Below are positions 16,526 through 24,267 of a stretch of DNA of 64,000 bases, one piece after another. The position numbers were made by a program, and so were the translations under genes. The stretch is taken from NCBI RefSeq assembly GCF_900101605.1, contig NZ_FMUR01000017.1:1-64000 (forward strand), in the 5' to 3' direction. Origin of the DNA: Butyrivibrio hungatei. GTDB taxonomy: Bacteria > Bacillota > Clostridia > Lachnospirales > Lachnospiraceae. Positions within the stretch are counted from its first letter, which is position 1. Every line of letters begins with the position of its first letter. The notes under the pieces were generated by a model. The model worked only from the letters and a program-made list of their open reading frames with translations, ran no database searches and was not told the origin of the DNA.

Positions 16526-16754
16526 ATGGAAATCAGGCGAGTTACGGAAGATGACAGTGGCAGAGAGCCTTAGAGATAAGCTAAGGTACAACATGATGAT
16601 GAATCATGATAGTATTGAGGTGTCAGATAAAATATTTGGATTTGATACCCTTGCGCAAAGGGAATTAAAAGCGACTCTGGAGGAGAGACTTTTCAGAAAT
16701 GAGACGCCTCATCGCATGGAGAGAAAAGCATCAAAAAAACGTGGCATGGAGTAA
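16526..16754 (+). pseudogene. GNAT-like N-terminal stub joined to an unidentified short frame
   Basis: ATG 16526 (AGGAG upstream) opens MEIRRVTEDD, the common first residues of a GNAT acetyltransferase, but hits a stop after 15 codons. A second frame from 16551 encodes 67 residues (LRYNMMMNHDSIEVSDKIFG is the clearest part) that I cannot assign. The arrangement looks like a deletion junction between two genes. Whether the 67-residue frame is expressed is unclear. Confidence 0.4.
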
Positions 16755-16861
16755 AGCCAACCTCATGCAGGATGCCGAGAATCACAAGCTGAACACTGAT
16801 GAGGGCGAGAGGTGCTTTGAGAATCATATGAAAAAGAATACCGCTTTGGCGTATGAAATAG

Positions 16862-16969
16862 CACCGCACAGAATGGCTAGAAAGAAGGCGTACGGTGTAG
16901 AAACAAGAAAAATGCCACCGCACAGAAAGACTGGAACGAAAGTGTGCGGTGCAGAAAAAATAGCATCAT
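16862..16969. repeat. Two 54-bp tandem units with CACCGCAC/GTGCGGTG inverted repeats
   Basis: Units start at 16862 and 16916. Each runs from CACCGCACAGAA to a GTACGGTG or GTGCGGTG about 28 bp further on, followed by A-rich sequence. The second unit forms a perfect 8-bp stem and the first has one mismatch. An open frame (16699-17001) crosses them, giving a repetitive basic peptide that I do not consider a real gene. Confidence 0.5.
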
Positions 16970-17013
16970 ATCATCAAAACAAGCGTATCAAACTACCATA
17001 AAGGAGACACCTT

Positions 17014-17640
17014 ATGAAAACAAGAGAAGAAGCCCTAACCTATGGTATGTCTTTCCCGGACACCTATCAGGAAGCGCCGTTTCATGATCCTAATTGGCAG
17101 CTTGTTCGGGTAAAAAAATCCAAGAAAGCCTTTTTATGGACATATGAAAAAGATGGCTATATCAATATAAATTTGAAGGTTGATGCTGAGTGGAGAGACC
17201 TTTGGCGAAAAACATATAAAGCCGTACTTCCCGCGTATCATCAGAATAAAGAGCACTGGAACACGGTTATTTTGGATGGTTCAATTCCCGATGATGTCAT
17301 AAAGAGGATGATTGCAGAGAGCTATGACCTTGTTACAGATTCTCCTACAAAAAGAATATATGAAGCGGTAAAAAAAATCCCGAAGGGCATGGTTGCCACA
17401 TATGCGGATGTTGCAGAAATGGCCGGCGACAGGAAGATGGCAAGGGCTGTTGGTAATGCGCTTCATAAAAATCCTGATCCAAGCACCATTCCGTGTCACC
17501 GTGTTGTCAATTCAAAGGGTGAACTCGCAGGTGAGTATGCTTTTGGCGGAGCTTGGAAGCAGGCGCAGATATTGGAGAGCGAGGGAATTGAGATCACAGA
17601 AGGCAAGGTGAATTTGAAGAAATACAGAATTACCCTGTAA
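17014..17640 (+). CDS. YjbR/MmcQ domain fused to an alkyltransferase-like (ATL/MGMT) domain
   Basis: In this 208-residue protein, residues 1 to about 110 are a MmcQ/YjbR domain (YGMSFPDTYQEAPFHDPNWQ, then FLWTYEKDGYININLK). Residues about 113-208 are the DNA-binding domain of O6-alkylguanine transferases: GMVATYADVAEMAGD, ARAVGNALHKNP, and the active-site box IPCHRVVNSKG with Cys161 retained. ATL-only proteins lack this Cys, so alkyl transfer is possible. A role in alkylation-damage recognition or repair follows from the family. AAGGAG lies before the ATG. Confidence 0.85.
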   Translation: MKTREEALTYGMSFPDTYQEAPFHDPNWQLVRVKKSKKAFLWTYEKDGYININLKVDAEWRDLWRKTYKAVLPAYHQNKEHWNTVILDGSIPDDVIKRMIAESYDLVTDSPTKRIYEAVKKIPKGMVATYADVAEMAGDRKMARAVGNALHKNPDPSTIPCHRVVNSKGELAGEYAFGGAWKQAQILESEGIEITEGKVNLKKYRITL

Positions 17641-17709
17641 GTTGGGGGAAAGATGATCAAGACTGCCATGGAGCATAAAACAATAAAAGTGTAAAAGGAG
17701 GAGCGGGAG

Positions 17710-18738
17710 ATGAAAGCACTATTCATTGGCGGAACCGGAACAATAAGTATGGGAATAGTAAGAAGGCTTGCTGAGGATCCTCAGTGGGAACTGTATCTTC
17801 TTAACAGAGGAAATAGAATGAGTGAAGTTCCTGAGGCTGTTAAACAGATAATTGCAGATATAAACGATGAAGAGGATGTTAAAAAGAAACTTGATGGAAT
17901 GACATTTGACGTTGTTAGCGATTTTATTGCTTTTGATGTCAGTTCAGTTGAGCGTGATTACAGACTCTTTGAGGGAAGGACAAATCAGTATATCTTCATA
18001 AGTTCAGCTTCTGCCTATAATAAGCCGGCTGCATCTTACGTGATAACAGAAGGGACTACCCTTGCGAATCCTTACTGGGAATATTCAAGAAACAAGATAG
18101 CATGCGAGGAATTTCTTTTACGTAAGTACCGTGAAAATGGATTTCCTGTAACAATAGTAAGGCCAAGCCATACCTATGACGAGAGGCATATTCCGCTGGG
18201 AGTTCATGGCAATAAGGGGTTTTATCAGGTAATAAAGAGGATGCAGGAAGGAAAGCCTGTTATTATTCAGGGCGATGGATCTTCCTTGTGGGCTCTAACA
18301 TTTAACAGGGATTTTGCCATAGGCTTTACAGGACTTATGGGAAACAGACATGCTATTGGAGAGGCTTTTCAGATAACAGGAGACGAGATTCTTACATGGG
18401 ATCAGATATATAGGACTATTGCAGATGCTCTTTCTGTAGAACTTAAAGCATACCACGTTTCATCTGAGTTCCTTGCTGATGTGGGTGAAAAGTACGGCTA
18501 TGATTTTAGAGGACAACTTCTCGGAGACAAGGCAGTATCTGTGGTGTTTGACAATACCAAGCTAAAAAGGATTGTACCTCAGATGACCACTAATATTCCA
18601 TTTAATGAGGGTGTTCGTAGGGTTCTTGATCATGTGCTTTCGCACTCCGAAGAGTATGAAGAAGACCCAGATTTTGACAAGTTCTGTGACAAGGTGATAA
18701 GCGCATTGGAAGATGCAAAGAAAAAAGTTTTAGAGTAA
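17710..18738 (+). CDS. NAD-dependent epimerase/dehydratase (extended SDR)
   Basis: This 342-residue protein has the nucleotide-binding motif FIGGTGTISMG at residues 4-14 and a Rossmann fold. The substrate half resembles atypical extended SDRs related to mRNA-binding/CSP41-like or isoflavone-reductase-like groups. The motif at about residues 118-122 is YSRNK, which fits a YxxxK catalytic pair. AAAGGAGG precedes the ATG closely. Substrate unknown. It follows the YjbR-ATL gene by about 70 bp, so they may be cotranscribed. Confidence 0.75.
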   Translation: MKALFIGGTGTISMGIVRRLAEDPQWELYLLNRGNRMSEVPEAVKQIIADINDEEDVKKKLDGMTFDVVSDFIAFDVSSVERDYRLFEGRTNQYIFISSASAYNKPAASYVITEGTTLANPYWEYSRNKIACEEFLLRKYRENGFPVTIVRPSHTYDERHIPLGVHGNKGFYQVIKRMQEGKPVIIQGDGSSLWALTFNRDFAIGFTGLMGNRHAIGEAFQITGDEILTWDQIYRTIADALSVELKAYHVSSEFLADVGEKYGYDFRGQLLGDKAVSVVFDNTKLKRIVPQMTTNIPFNEGVRRVLDHVLSHSEEYEEDPDFDKFCDKVISALEDAKKKVLE

Positions 18739-18760
18739 ACGGTCTACAAGGCAGCATATA

Positions 18761-18817
18761 AGAGCTGTTGGAAACGCACTTCATAAGAATCCGGAGAAAT
18801 ACAGGATTAGACTGTAA
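18761..18817 (+). pseudogene. Head-to-tail scar of an alkyltransferase-like gene
   Basis: Nineteen codons read RAVGNALHKNP followed directly by EKYRIRL and TAA. The first part matches the middle, and the second the extreme C-terminus, of the ATL domain encoded at 17014-17640. About 45 codons between them are missing. The scar lies just after the epimerase gene, so an ATL copy was duplicated and then deleted internally. Confidence 0.7.
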
Positions 18818-18833
18818 GAAAGGCATAAAGCGG

Positions 18834-19691
18834 ATGTATATTGATTCTTTTCAGTTTCCGGGAGTTGACGCAGAAGAGCAATTTGTAAATTACATAAGAA
18901 GAACATGCTATAGCTCTTTTTACCCGTTCGGGGTGTTTGCGGAAAATCAGCTGGAGTCGTTGTCTTTTGCCGAAATAACTATTCTGTATGGGAATAATGG
19001 TTCCGGAAAAAGTACGGCGCTCAATCTGATGGCAGAAAAACTAAAGGCAGAGCGAGATACTTTGTTCAACCGTAGCAGCCTATATGGTGAGTACTTAAAG
19101 ATGTGCGGATTTGAAATGACTCCGGGAGAAAAGCCGGAAGAGATCAGGATGATCACAAGTGATGATGTGTTTGATTTCATGCTTAATCTGCGTGCGCTGA
19201 ATGAAGGTGTCGATCGAAACAGAGAGCGGGTTTTTGATGAGTGGGTCAAGAATAGAAATTCCACATTTCAAATGAAATCGCTGGATGATTACGACCGGTT
19301 AAAAAAGGTAGTAGAAGCTCGTTCCAAGACACAGTCTAAATATGTCAGGGATGAAATCGGAAGCAATGTGATTACGCACAGCAATGGGGAAAGTGCTTTA
19401 CAGTATTTTTCTGAGAAGATCAAAGATAATGGACTATATTTGCTGGATGAGCCGGAAAACTCCTTGTCCCCACAAAGACAGCTTGAGCTTATGGAGTTTA
19501 TTCAGAACTCGGCACGCTTTTTCGGATGCCAGTTTATCATTGCGACTCATTCGCCGTTTTTACTTGCGCTTAAAGGCGCGCGGATCTACGATCTGGATGA
19601 AAGCCCGGTTGATATCAAGAAGTGGACAGAGCTTGAAGGAGTAAGGACATACTTTGAGTTTTTTGAGCAACATAGAGATGAATTTGTATAA
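18834..19691 (+). CDS. AAA family ATPase (SMC/RecF-like, DUF2813-type)
   Basis: This 285-residue protein has Walker A ILYGNNGSGKSTAL at about residue 54, a signature-like SNGESALQYF, Walker B LYLLDEPENSLSP and a switch region IIATHSPFLLAL. It is a compact ABC-type ATPase without a long coiled coil. ATG 18834 is chosen since it begins MYIDSFQFPG, a typical start. Such small ATPases occur alone or with toxins or nucleases, but no partner is visible here. Function is unassigned. Confidence 0.8.
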   Translation: MYIDSFQFPGVDAEEQFVNYIRRTCYSSFYPFGVFAENQLESLSFAEITILYGNNGSGKSTALNLMAEKLKAERDTLFNRSSLYGEYLKMCGFEMTPGEKPEEIRMITSDDVFDFMLNLRALNEGVDRNRERVFDEWVKNRNSTFQMKSLDDYDRLKKVVEARSKTQSKYVRDEIGSNVITHSNGESALQYFSEKIKDNGLYLLDEPENSLSPQRQLELMEFIQNSARFFGCQFIIATHSPFLLALKGARIYDLDESPVDIKKWTELEGVRTYFEFFEQHRDEFV

Positions 19692-19850
19692 AAAGAGTAT
19701 GTTCATTCATGACTATGATGTTACAGGATATACTAATGTTAATCTGCGTTGCTTGAGGAAAAAACATAGTAGTAAGAGCGGTCGCAAATTTAAGTTGCGA
19801 AGATGCAAACATAACCTATTTAGAACGATAGAAGAGTGATTTATAACGTA

Positions 19851-19892
19851 GAGACCTCAATCTCCAAAAAAAAGGATAGAGGCCTCTTTTTA
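19851..19892. terminator. Bidirectional terminator between convergent genes
   Basis: GAGACCTC (19851-19858) pairs with GAGGCCTC (19879-19886) and is flanked by Ts downstream on the + strand and A-rich sequence in the loop. It ends the AAA ATPase transcript and lies next to the stop of the minus-strand acetyltransferase. Confidence 0.6.
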
Positions 19893-19899
19893 TAAATAT

Positions 19900-20376
19900 T
19901 TATGAAACTCTATATTCCATCAAAGTTGTATTTTGCCATTTGCCAAATCTGTCCTTGGCGATTCTTTCCCGGTATCCGATCTCGCGGAAACCACATTTTT
20001 TATGTAATCTTATGCTTGCCTCGTTTATGGAGATTATTGCTGAATAGATGCTCCAATAACCGGCCTTTTGGCTCTCCGAGATCAGATGATTTACCAAAGC
20101 GGTGCCTATCCCTTTGCCGCGATAAGCCGAATCAATATAGATACTCATTTCTACGCAGCCTTTATAAACGCAGCGGCTGGATGTCGGGCTGATGGCAATC
20201 CATCCAACAACTTTGCCGGACTCTTCGTAAACGTACCTGCATTCTTTGATGTGGCTGTTATTCCAGTCTGCATAGCTGGGACATTCGGTGTTGAAAGTCG
20301 CTGTCCCGCTTGATAAGCCCTGTTCATATATTTCAGCCACTCTTTTCCAATCTGTTTCACACATTTCCCTGATCAC
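19900..20376 (-). CDS. GNAT acetyltransferase of the phosphinothricin/arsinothricin type
   Basis: This 158-residue protein resembles PAT/ArsN1-like enzymes: IREMCETDWKRVAEIYEQGL at the start, SGTATFNTECPSYADWN, and the acetyl-CoA loop YRGKGIGTALVNHLI. I start it at a GTG (20374-20376) because GGAGG lies nine bases upstream and the family starts with xIREM. It overlaps the upstream marR gene by 20 bp. Homologues N-acetylate phosphinothricin, arsinothricin or related amino acids. The actual substrate is unknown. Confidence 0.8.
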   Translation of the reverse strand: MIREMCETDWKRVAEIYEQGLSSGTATFNTECPSYADWNNSHIKECRYVYEESGKVVGWIAISPTSSRCVYKGCVEMSIYIDSAYRGKGIGTALVNHLISESQKAGYWSIYSAIISINEASIRLHKKCGFREIGYRERIAKDRFGKWQNTTLMEYRVS

Positions 20377-20812
20377 AACAATTTTCCTCCGTTTTTCTGC
20401 AAGCTTCATTAAAGATTTGTAGCGCTTCAAGAACCATATCTTTTTTATCTTTAGCAATGTTAGAGAATACCCTTTTGAATTTCTCGTACATGTCCGCTTC
20501 TATTTTGTTAAAATGCGATGCTCCGATATCGGTAAGAGTCAAAACAACGCTGCGGCGATCGGATTTAGAAGGCTCTCTGATAACATAATCCTTTTGAACA
20601 AGCTCCTCTATGGCTCTGCTTATACTGCTTTTGTCAACGTGGAGCAGGCTGGCCAGATCTTTTAAACAAATACCGGGGGCTCTGCCTATTTCAACAACTA
20701 TATAGCATTGCAAAGTATTAACATTGCACTGGCAACAATCGCTTCTATCCATATTTTCAAGATTACGATAGAGCTGTCGTGTATATTCTCTAAAAAGCTT
20801 CACTTGGTCCAT
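20357..20812 (-). CDS. MarR family regulator with N-terminal cysteine cluster
   Basis: This 151-residue winged-helix protein has ICLKDLASLLHVDKSSISRA as its recognition region and KSDRRSVVLTLTDIG as the wing. Near residue 26 it has CCQCN followed by QC at 34-35, a cluster of four Cys that could sense thiol-reactive agents, metals or arsenicals. It is coupled to the downstream acetyltransferase. The promoter upstream contains TAGTTG/CAACTA half-sites that may be its own operator. Confidence 0.85.
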   Translation of the reverse strand: MDQVKLFREYTRQLYRNLENMDRSDCCQCNVNTLQCYIVVEIGRAPGICLKDLASLLHVDKSSISRAIEELVQKDYVIREPSKSDRRSVVLTLTDIGASHFNKIEADMYEKFKRVFSNIAKDKKDMVLEALQIFNEACRKTEENCCDQGNV

Positions 20813-20838
20813 TCAGATACAACCTCCTTTAGGTGATA

Positions 20839-20888
20839 ATATTAGATGATATAGTTGCGAATGTCAATAATTTATTATTACAACTAAA
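20839..20888 (-). promoter_or_regulatory. marR promoter with flanking inverted half-sites
   Basis: On the minus strand TTGACA (20862-20867) and TAATAT (20839-20844) are 17 bp apart. TAGTTG and CAACTA, inverted, lie inside the spacer and upstream of the -35 (about 20852-20857 and 20881-20886). This fits autoregulation of the marR-acetyltransferase pair. Confidence 0.55.
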
Positions 20889-20967
20889 TCAAAACTGTCG
20901 TGTTCCGGTTTTTGTTCTGATATAGTGATATATACAGACATTAATTTATAGCATGATATCGGAAGAT

Positions 20968-21165
20968 GCGTTGAGAGGACCTCCCTAAAAATAGTATTGA
21001 TACTGTTTCAGATCCACAGGGCTCCTTGCAATCGTAACCTACTTCTTGATAAACCGTCATGCGGTAACTAACTGATTAACAAATAAACAAAGAGACTGTG
21101 GTTGGAGCCTCTCAAAAACCGTCTATGCGGTAGGAGCAAAAGACCAATCCACAGCATCTTAAACA
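20968..21165 (+). ncRNA. Candidate switch-like structured leader of the S66 peptidase gene
   Basis: Several pairings compete. TTGAGAGG (20971-20978) can pair with CCTCTCAA (21108-21115). CTGTGGTTGG (21096-21105) can pair with CCAATCCACAG (21144-21154), while TCCACAG at 21013-21019 competes for the same strand. Two small ACCG/CGGT hairpins follow similar AAACCGTC motifs, and A-rich linkers separate them. The arrangement suggests a regulatory RNA or attenuator. I cannot name a family. A known Firmicute RNA such as raiA should be excluded by an Rfam search. Confidence 0.4.
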
Positions 21166-21228
21166 GCATAGTCGAACCTATTGAAAAGGTAAAGAAAGAC
21201 TATGACTAATACTAATAGTAGGAGCAAT

Positions 21229-22254
21229 ATGATAAAACCAAATAAATTGCAGCGAGGAGATACCGTAGCTACAATTAGCCCTTCATGGGGATGTGCAGGG
21301 ACTTCGCGCGTAAAATGGCAATATAGATTGGGCTGTGAGAGACTTAATGAACTGGGACTAAACGTAGTAGCCGCTCCGAATTCAATGAAAGGTACGTCGT
21401 ATTTGGCTCAAAATCCGCAAGCACGGGCAGAAGATATAAATTGGGCTTTTGAGAATAAGGAAGTAAAGGCCATTATCAGCAATATTGGTGGAAATGACGC
21501 AGAGCGCCTATTTCCCTATTTGTCGAAAAAAGCTATAAAAGATAATCCAAAGATCTTTTGCGGTTATTCGGACGTGATGGCGTTGCACCTTTTTTGTTAT
21601 AGGCTTGGAATCATGACTTTCTATGGCGATAATCTGCTCACTACGATAGCTGAAAATCTCAAGTGGCATCCTTACAGCAAGCATTGGTTTGAGAAGACTT
21701 TTTTTGATCCGTCGAGCATCGGAGAAATATTTTCTGCAGACGAATGGTCATATGATCCTAACAAACACACGGATAAATCTTATAAAAAGACATTTGTTTC
21801 AAACGAAGGTGTAAAAAGAATTCAGGGAAAAGGCGCAGTCAGAGGAAAATTATTTGGAGGACATGGGGAACTGATCTCAATTAAAGATGCCGATGGTCAG
21901 CCGCTTGTCAGAGAAGAAGACTTTAAGGATTCGATATTCTTTTTCGAAGATATACCGGAGTGCTGCGATGTTGATTACATAAAAAGATTTTTTGATTATC
22001 TGGGCAAAAAAGGATACTTGCAGTTGCTGAACGGAATTATTATAGGAAAAATGCCCTCACCAATGAGCTTTGAGCCGTATATGAATGCTATAAAGGAGAT
22101 AATCTCAGAGAAATATGGCTTACCGGATTTGCCGGTCATGTGCGATATGAATTTCGGACATTCATCGCCTATTTTTATTTTACCTTACGGCGCAGAAGCT
22201 GAGTTGGATGTGGATAACTTAAGCTTTGCGATCACGGAAAGTGGAGTTGTATAG
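21229..22254 (+). CDS. S66 family LD-carboxypeptidase / MccF-like peptidase
   Basis: This 341-residue protein opens MIKPNKLQRGDTVATISPSW, typical of S66 peptidases. The nucleophile box is FCGYSDVMALH. The C-terminal half has KLFGGHGELISI, a FEDIPE acidic segment and FGHSSPIFILPYG with the catalytic His. S66 enzymes either trim murein tetrapeptides (LdcA) or cleave microcin C-like Trojan-horse compounds (MccF). The sequence leans to the MccF-like group, but I cannot separate them firmly. ATG 21229 has AGGAG five bases upstream and fits the family better than 21202. Confidence 0.85.
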   Translation: MIKPNKLQRGDTVATISPSWGCAGTSRVKWQYRLGCERLNELGLNVVAAPNSMKGTSYLAQNPQARAEDINWAFENKEVKAIISNIGGNDAERLFPYLSKKAIKDNPKIFCGYSDVMALHLFCYRLGIMTFYGDNLLTTIAENLKWHPYSKHWFEKTFFDPSSIGEIFSADEWSYDPNKHTDKSYKKTFVSNEGVKRIQGKGAVRGKLFGGHGELISIKDADGQPLVREEDFKDSIFFFEDIPECCDVDYIKRFFDYLGKKGYLQLLNGIIIGKMPSPMSFEPYMNAIKEIISEKYGLPDLPVMCDMNFGHSSPIFILPYGAEAELDVDNLSFAITESGVV

Positions 22255-22371
22255 CGCAACTGTCACTAAATAAGTTGATTCTATTATTTGTCTAAATTGC
22301 CATCTGCGTTGTTGCCGTCAATCGTTGATGCCTGCATCGGCTCAGTCCTCCGCTGCGTAGATTGGCAAAGT

Positions 22372-22512
22372 ATGCATTCTTGAACATGAAGTTCAAGGAT
22401 GCATTAACCAAGCCAATTAGAATCGACTTTGTCGATGAGGCTTGGTTGACTCTTGTATCACTTTCTCACGAAATCCGCAACCGGTGCGGCTTTCTGTAAT
22501 TTCATTCGAGAA
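22372..22512 (+). repeat. Dispersed three-hairpin repeat (R1), copy 1
   Basis: Three hairpins in series: TTGAACATGAAGTTCAA, a CCAAGCC...GGCTTGG stem, and AATCCGCA...TGCGGCTTT. The same roughly 140-bp unit occurs at 22858-22997 in the same orientation and at 33348-33480 inverted. Just upstream, TTGCCATCTGCG and CGTAGATTGGCAA (about 22290-22370) form a further imperfect inverted repeat. It is non-coding. Confidence 0.75.
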
Positions 22513-22565
22513 GTCATTCTTTGTAAAAAGGTCGAGGCTTTGATGCCGGCAGCAATACCGGAAGA

Positions 22566-22840
22566 ACACAGATCGTAATTGAGCAGGTGATATCATTTAT
22601 CTGTGTTTAAGTGAGAAATTTCAGGGAAAAAGACCGAAAAATACAGATCAGAAATGAGCAGGTGATATCATTTATCTGTGTTTAAGTGAGGAATTTCAGT
22701 GAAAAAGACCGAAAAACACAGATCAGAAATGAGCAGGTGATATTATTTATCTGTGTTTGAATGAAGAATTCAGAGGAAAACAGCGAAAAAACACAGATAA
22801 GAACTGTAGAAGTGTATATCGTTATCTGTATTTTGGAAAA
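22566..22840. repeat. Four tandem 75-bp units, each with an ACACAGAT/ATCTGTGT inverted repeat
   Basis: Units begin at 22566, 22641, 22716 and 22791, an exact 75-bp period. Each begins with ACACAGAT or a one-base variant and has its inverse, ATCTGTGT, about 33 bp later. Between them is GAGCAGGTGATATCA-type sequence. The fourth unit is the most diverged. No spacer variation of the CRISPR kind exists, because the whole unit is repeated. Confidence 0.8.
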
Positions 22841-22857
22841 AATGCTTGAAATGAGGC

Positions 22858-22997
22858 ATGCAATCTTGAACATGAAGTTCAAGATTGCATCAACCAAGCC
22901 AATTAGAGTCGACTTCGTCGATGAGGCTTGGTTGACTCCTGAATCATGTTCTCACGAAATCCGCAGTTGGTGCGGCTTTCTGTAATTTCATTCGAGA
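22858..22997 (+). repeat. Dispersed three-hairpin repeat (R1), copy 2
   Basis: Same order of three hairpins as copy 1. Many differences fall in loops, and the pair CAATCTTGAAC/GTTCAAGATTG differs from copy 1 (CATTCTTGAAC/GTTCAAGGATG) in both arms. Copies 1 and 2 flank the 75-bp tandem array. Confidence 0.75.
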
Positions 22998-23000
22998 ATA

Positions 23001-23231
23001 CATACAATACGCCGAGGAGTAGGCGCTAAGAAAAGAGAAATATGCCCTCAGAGAAAGAAAAGCATGAAATAAGGCATACAATATGCTGAGGACGAGGCAC
23101 GGAGAGAAGAAAAATATGCCCTCAGAGAAGGAAAAGCATGAAATAAGGCATACAATACACCGAGGAAGAGGCGCTGAGTGAAGAAAAGTATGCCTTATAA
23201 CAAGAAAGATAGCTGTATAAGGCATATTGTT
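23001..23231. repeat. Three tandem 74-bp units with TATGCC/GGCATA inverted repeats
   Basis: CATACAAT recurs at 23001, 23075 and 23149, a 74-bp period. Each unit contains TATGCCCTCAGAGAA and later AAGGCATA, forming a stem. The last unit has a longer perfect stem, TATGCCTTATA with TATAAGGCATA. A minus-strand open frame across it is repeat-derived and not a gene. Confidence 0.75.
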
Positions 23232-23407
23232 CAAAAAATCATCTTGCCAGGACACTATGCCACCGCATCACCTTCGGTTTTCTTCCTTGTATATAGAATC
23301 ATATACCGCACAATTTGATTAAAGATGAGCAAGACAGTACACCAACATATCACATCGTGATAATATGATAGACATAGACGGTCAATGATCATAACCAAGG
23401 AGGTCAT

Positions 23408-23998
23408 ATGGATAGTATTGTTGAAAGACGCAGCATTAGAAAGTACAAAGATACGGAAGTATCAAAGGAGCAGATCAGGGAGATTGTTGAAGCTGCTGTA
23501 AAGGCGCCTTCTGCCAAGAATAGGCAACCTTGGAAATTTATTGCATATTCGGGAGAAACCAAGAATGAATTTTTGAATACCATGGAAGCGGGTTTGAATA
23601 AAGTATCGGGAGCGCCGCAGCTTCCGCCAGATTTTAAAAGATTACTTTCTGATGCGTACAACACACTAAAAATAATGCGTCAGGCTCCGGCACTGATAGC
23701 TGTTGTGAATACCAACGGAAGATCGCCGTTTGAAAATATAACAACAGACAGAAGGATTACGGAAATCTGCGACACACTTTCCATAGGGGCTGCGGTAGAG
23801 AACATGATATTAAAGGCAACAGAAATTGGCCTTGGCACTTTGTGGATTGCAAACACATTTTACGCGTACGAGGAACTGTCAGATTTCATAGGCGAAGAAG
23901 GACAGCTTGCATGTGCGGTTGCACTTGGATATGCGGATGAGGCGCCGGATCCCAGACCAAGAAAGCCTTTTGAAGATATTTTGGAATTTCGCGATTAG
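23408..23998 (+). CDS. Nitroreductase family FMN-dependent oxidoreductase
   Basis: This 196-residue protein begins VERRSIRKYKDTEVSKEQIR, with the FMN-contacting RRSIRKY and KAPSAKNRQPW motifs at the N-terminus. The C-terminal GLGTLWIANTF and CAVALGYADEAP are also family features. It is probably an NAD(P)H oxidoreductase acting on nitro compounds, quinones or flavins. AAGGAGG precedes the ATG. It heads an operon with two Cys-rich small proteins, an isochorismatase-like hydrolase and an MFS transporter. Confidence 0.9.
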   Translation: MDSIVERRSIRKYKDTEVSKEQIREIVEAAVKAPSAKNRQPWKFIAYSGETKNEFLNTMEAGLNKVSGAPQLPPDFKRLLSDAYNTLKIMRQAPALIAVVNTNGRSPFENITTDRRITEICDTLSIGAAVENMILKATEIGLGTLWIANTFYAYEELSDFIGEEGQLACAVALGYADEAPDPRPRKPFEDILEFRD

Positions 23999-24040
23999 TG
24001 TCTTGGCAAGACGACTTTTGATCAAAATAGGAGATTTTTT

Positions 24041-24265
24041 ATGAAATCAATTCTTATAAAAGATACTACAAGAGAAGAGAGAGAACAGATAATCCGTTCA
24101 TCGCTTGATTGTGGAGGCGGTTGTGAGAATTGTTCCTCCTGCTGGCTTGGAGGCGGTAATCCGATGGATATATATCAGGATTATATAGACGGAAAGCGCG
24201 AGATCAGAGAGATAAATCAATCATATATGGAAGAATACCGCCAGGACAGGCAGATAAAGGGGTAA
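24041..24265 (+). CDS. Small Cys-rich protein (paralogue 1)
   Basis: This 74-residue protein has CGGGCENCSSCWLGGGNPMD near its middle, a C-x3-C-x2-C-x2-C cluster, followed by IYQDYIDGKREI. AGGAG precedes the ATG. It is not a family I recognise. The Cys spacing suggests Zn or Fe-S binding. The next gene has the same spacing and the same DYI.G.R continuation, so they are a diverged duplicate pair within the nitroreductase operon. Confidence 0.7.
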   Translation: MKSILIKDTTREEREQIIRSSLDCGGGCENCSSCWLGGGNPMDIYQDYIDGKREIREINQSYMEEYRQDRQIKG

Positions 24266-24267
24266 TT

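Noticed and set aside
16699..17001. 100-codon basic ORF
   Set aside because: Its sequence follows the 54-bp tandem repeats, has no recognisable domain and overlaps another frame.
22566..23231. Possible CRISPR array
   Set aside because: The whole 75-bp or 74-bp unit repeats with only scattered substitutions. There are no unique spacers between short constant repeats and no cas genes in the window.
22944..23255. 103-codon minus-strand ORF in the repeat island
   Set aside because: It is a translation of the 74-bp repeat and lacks start signals.
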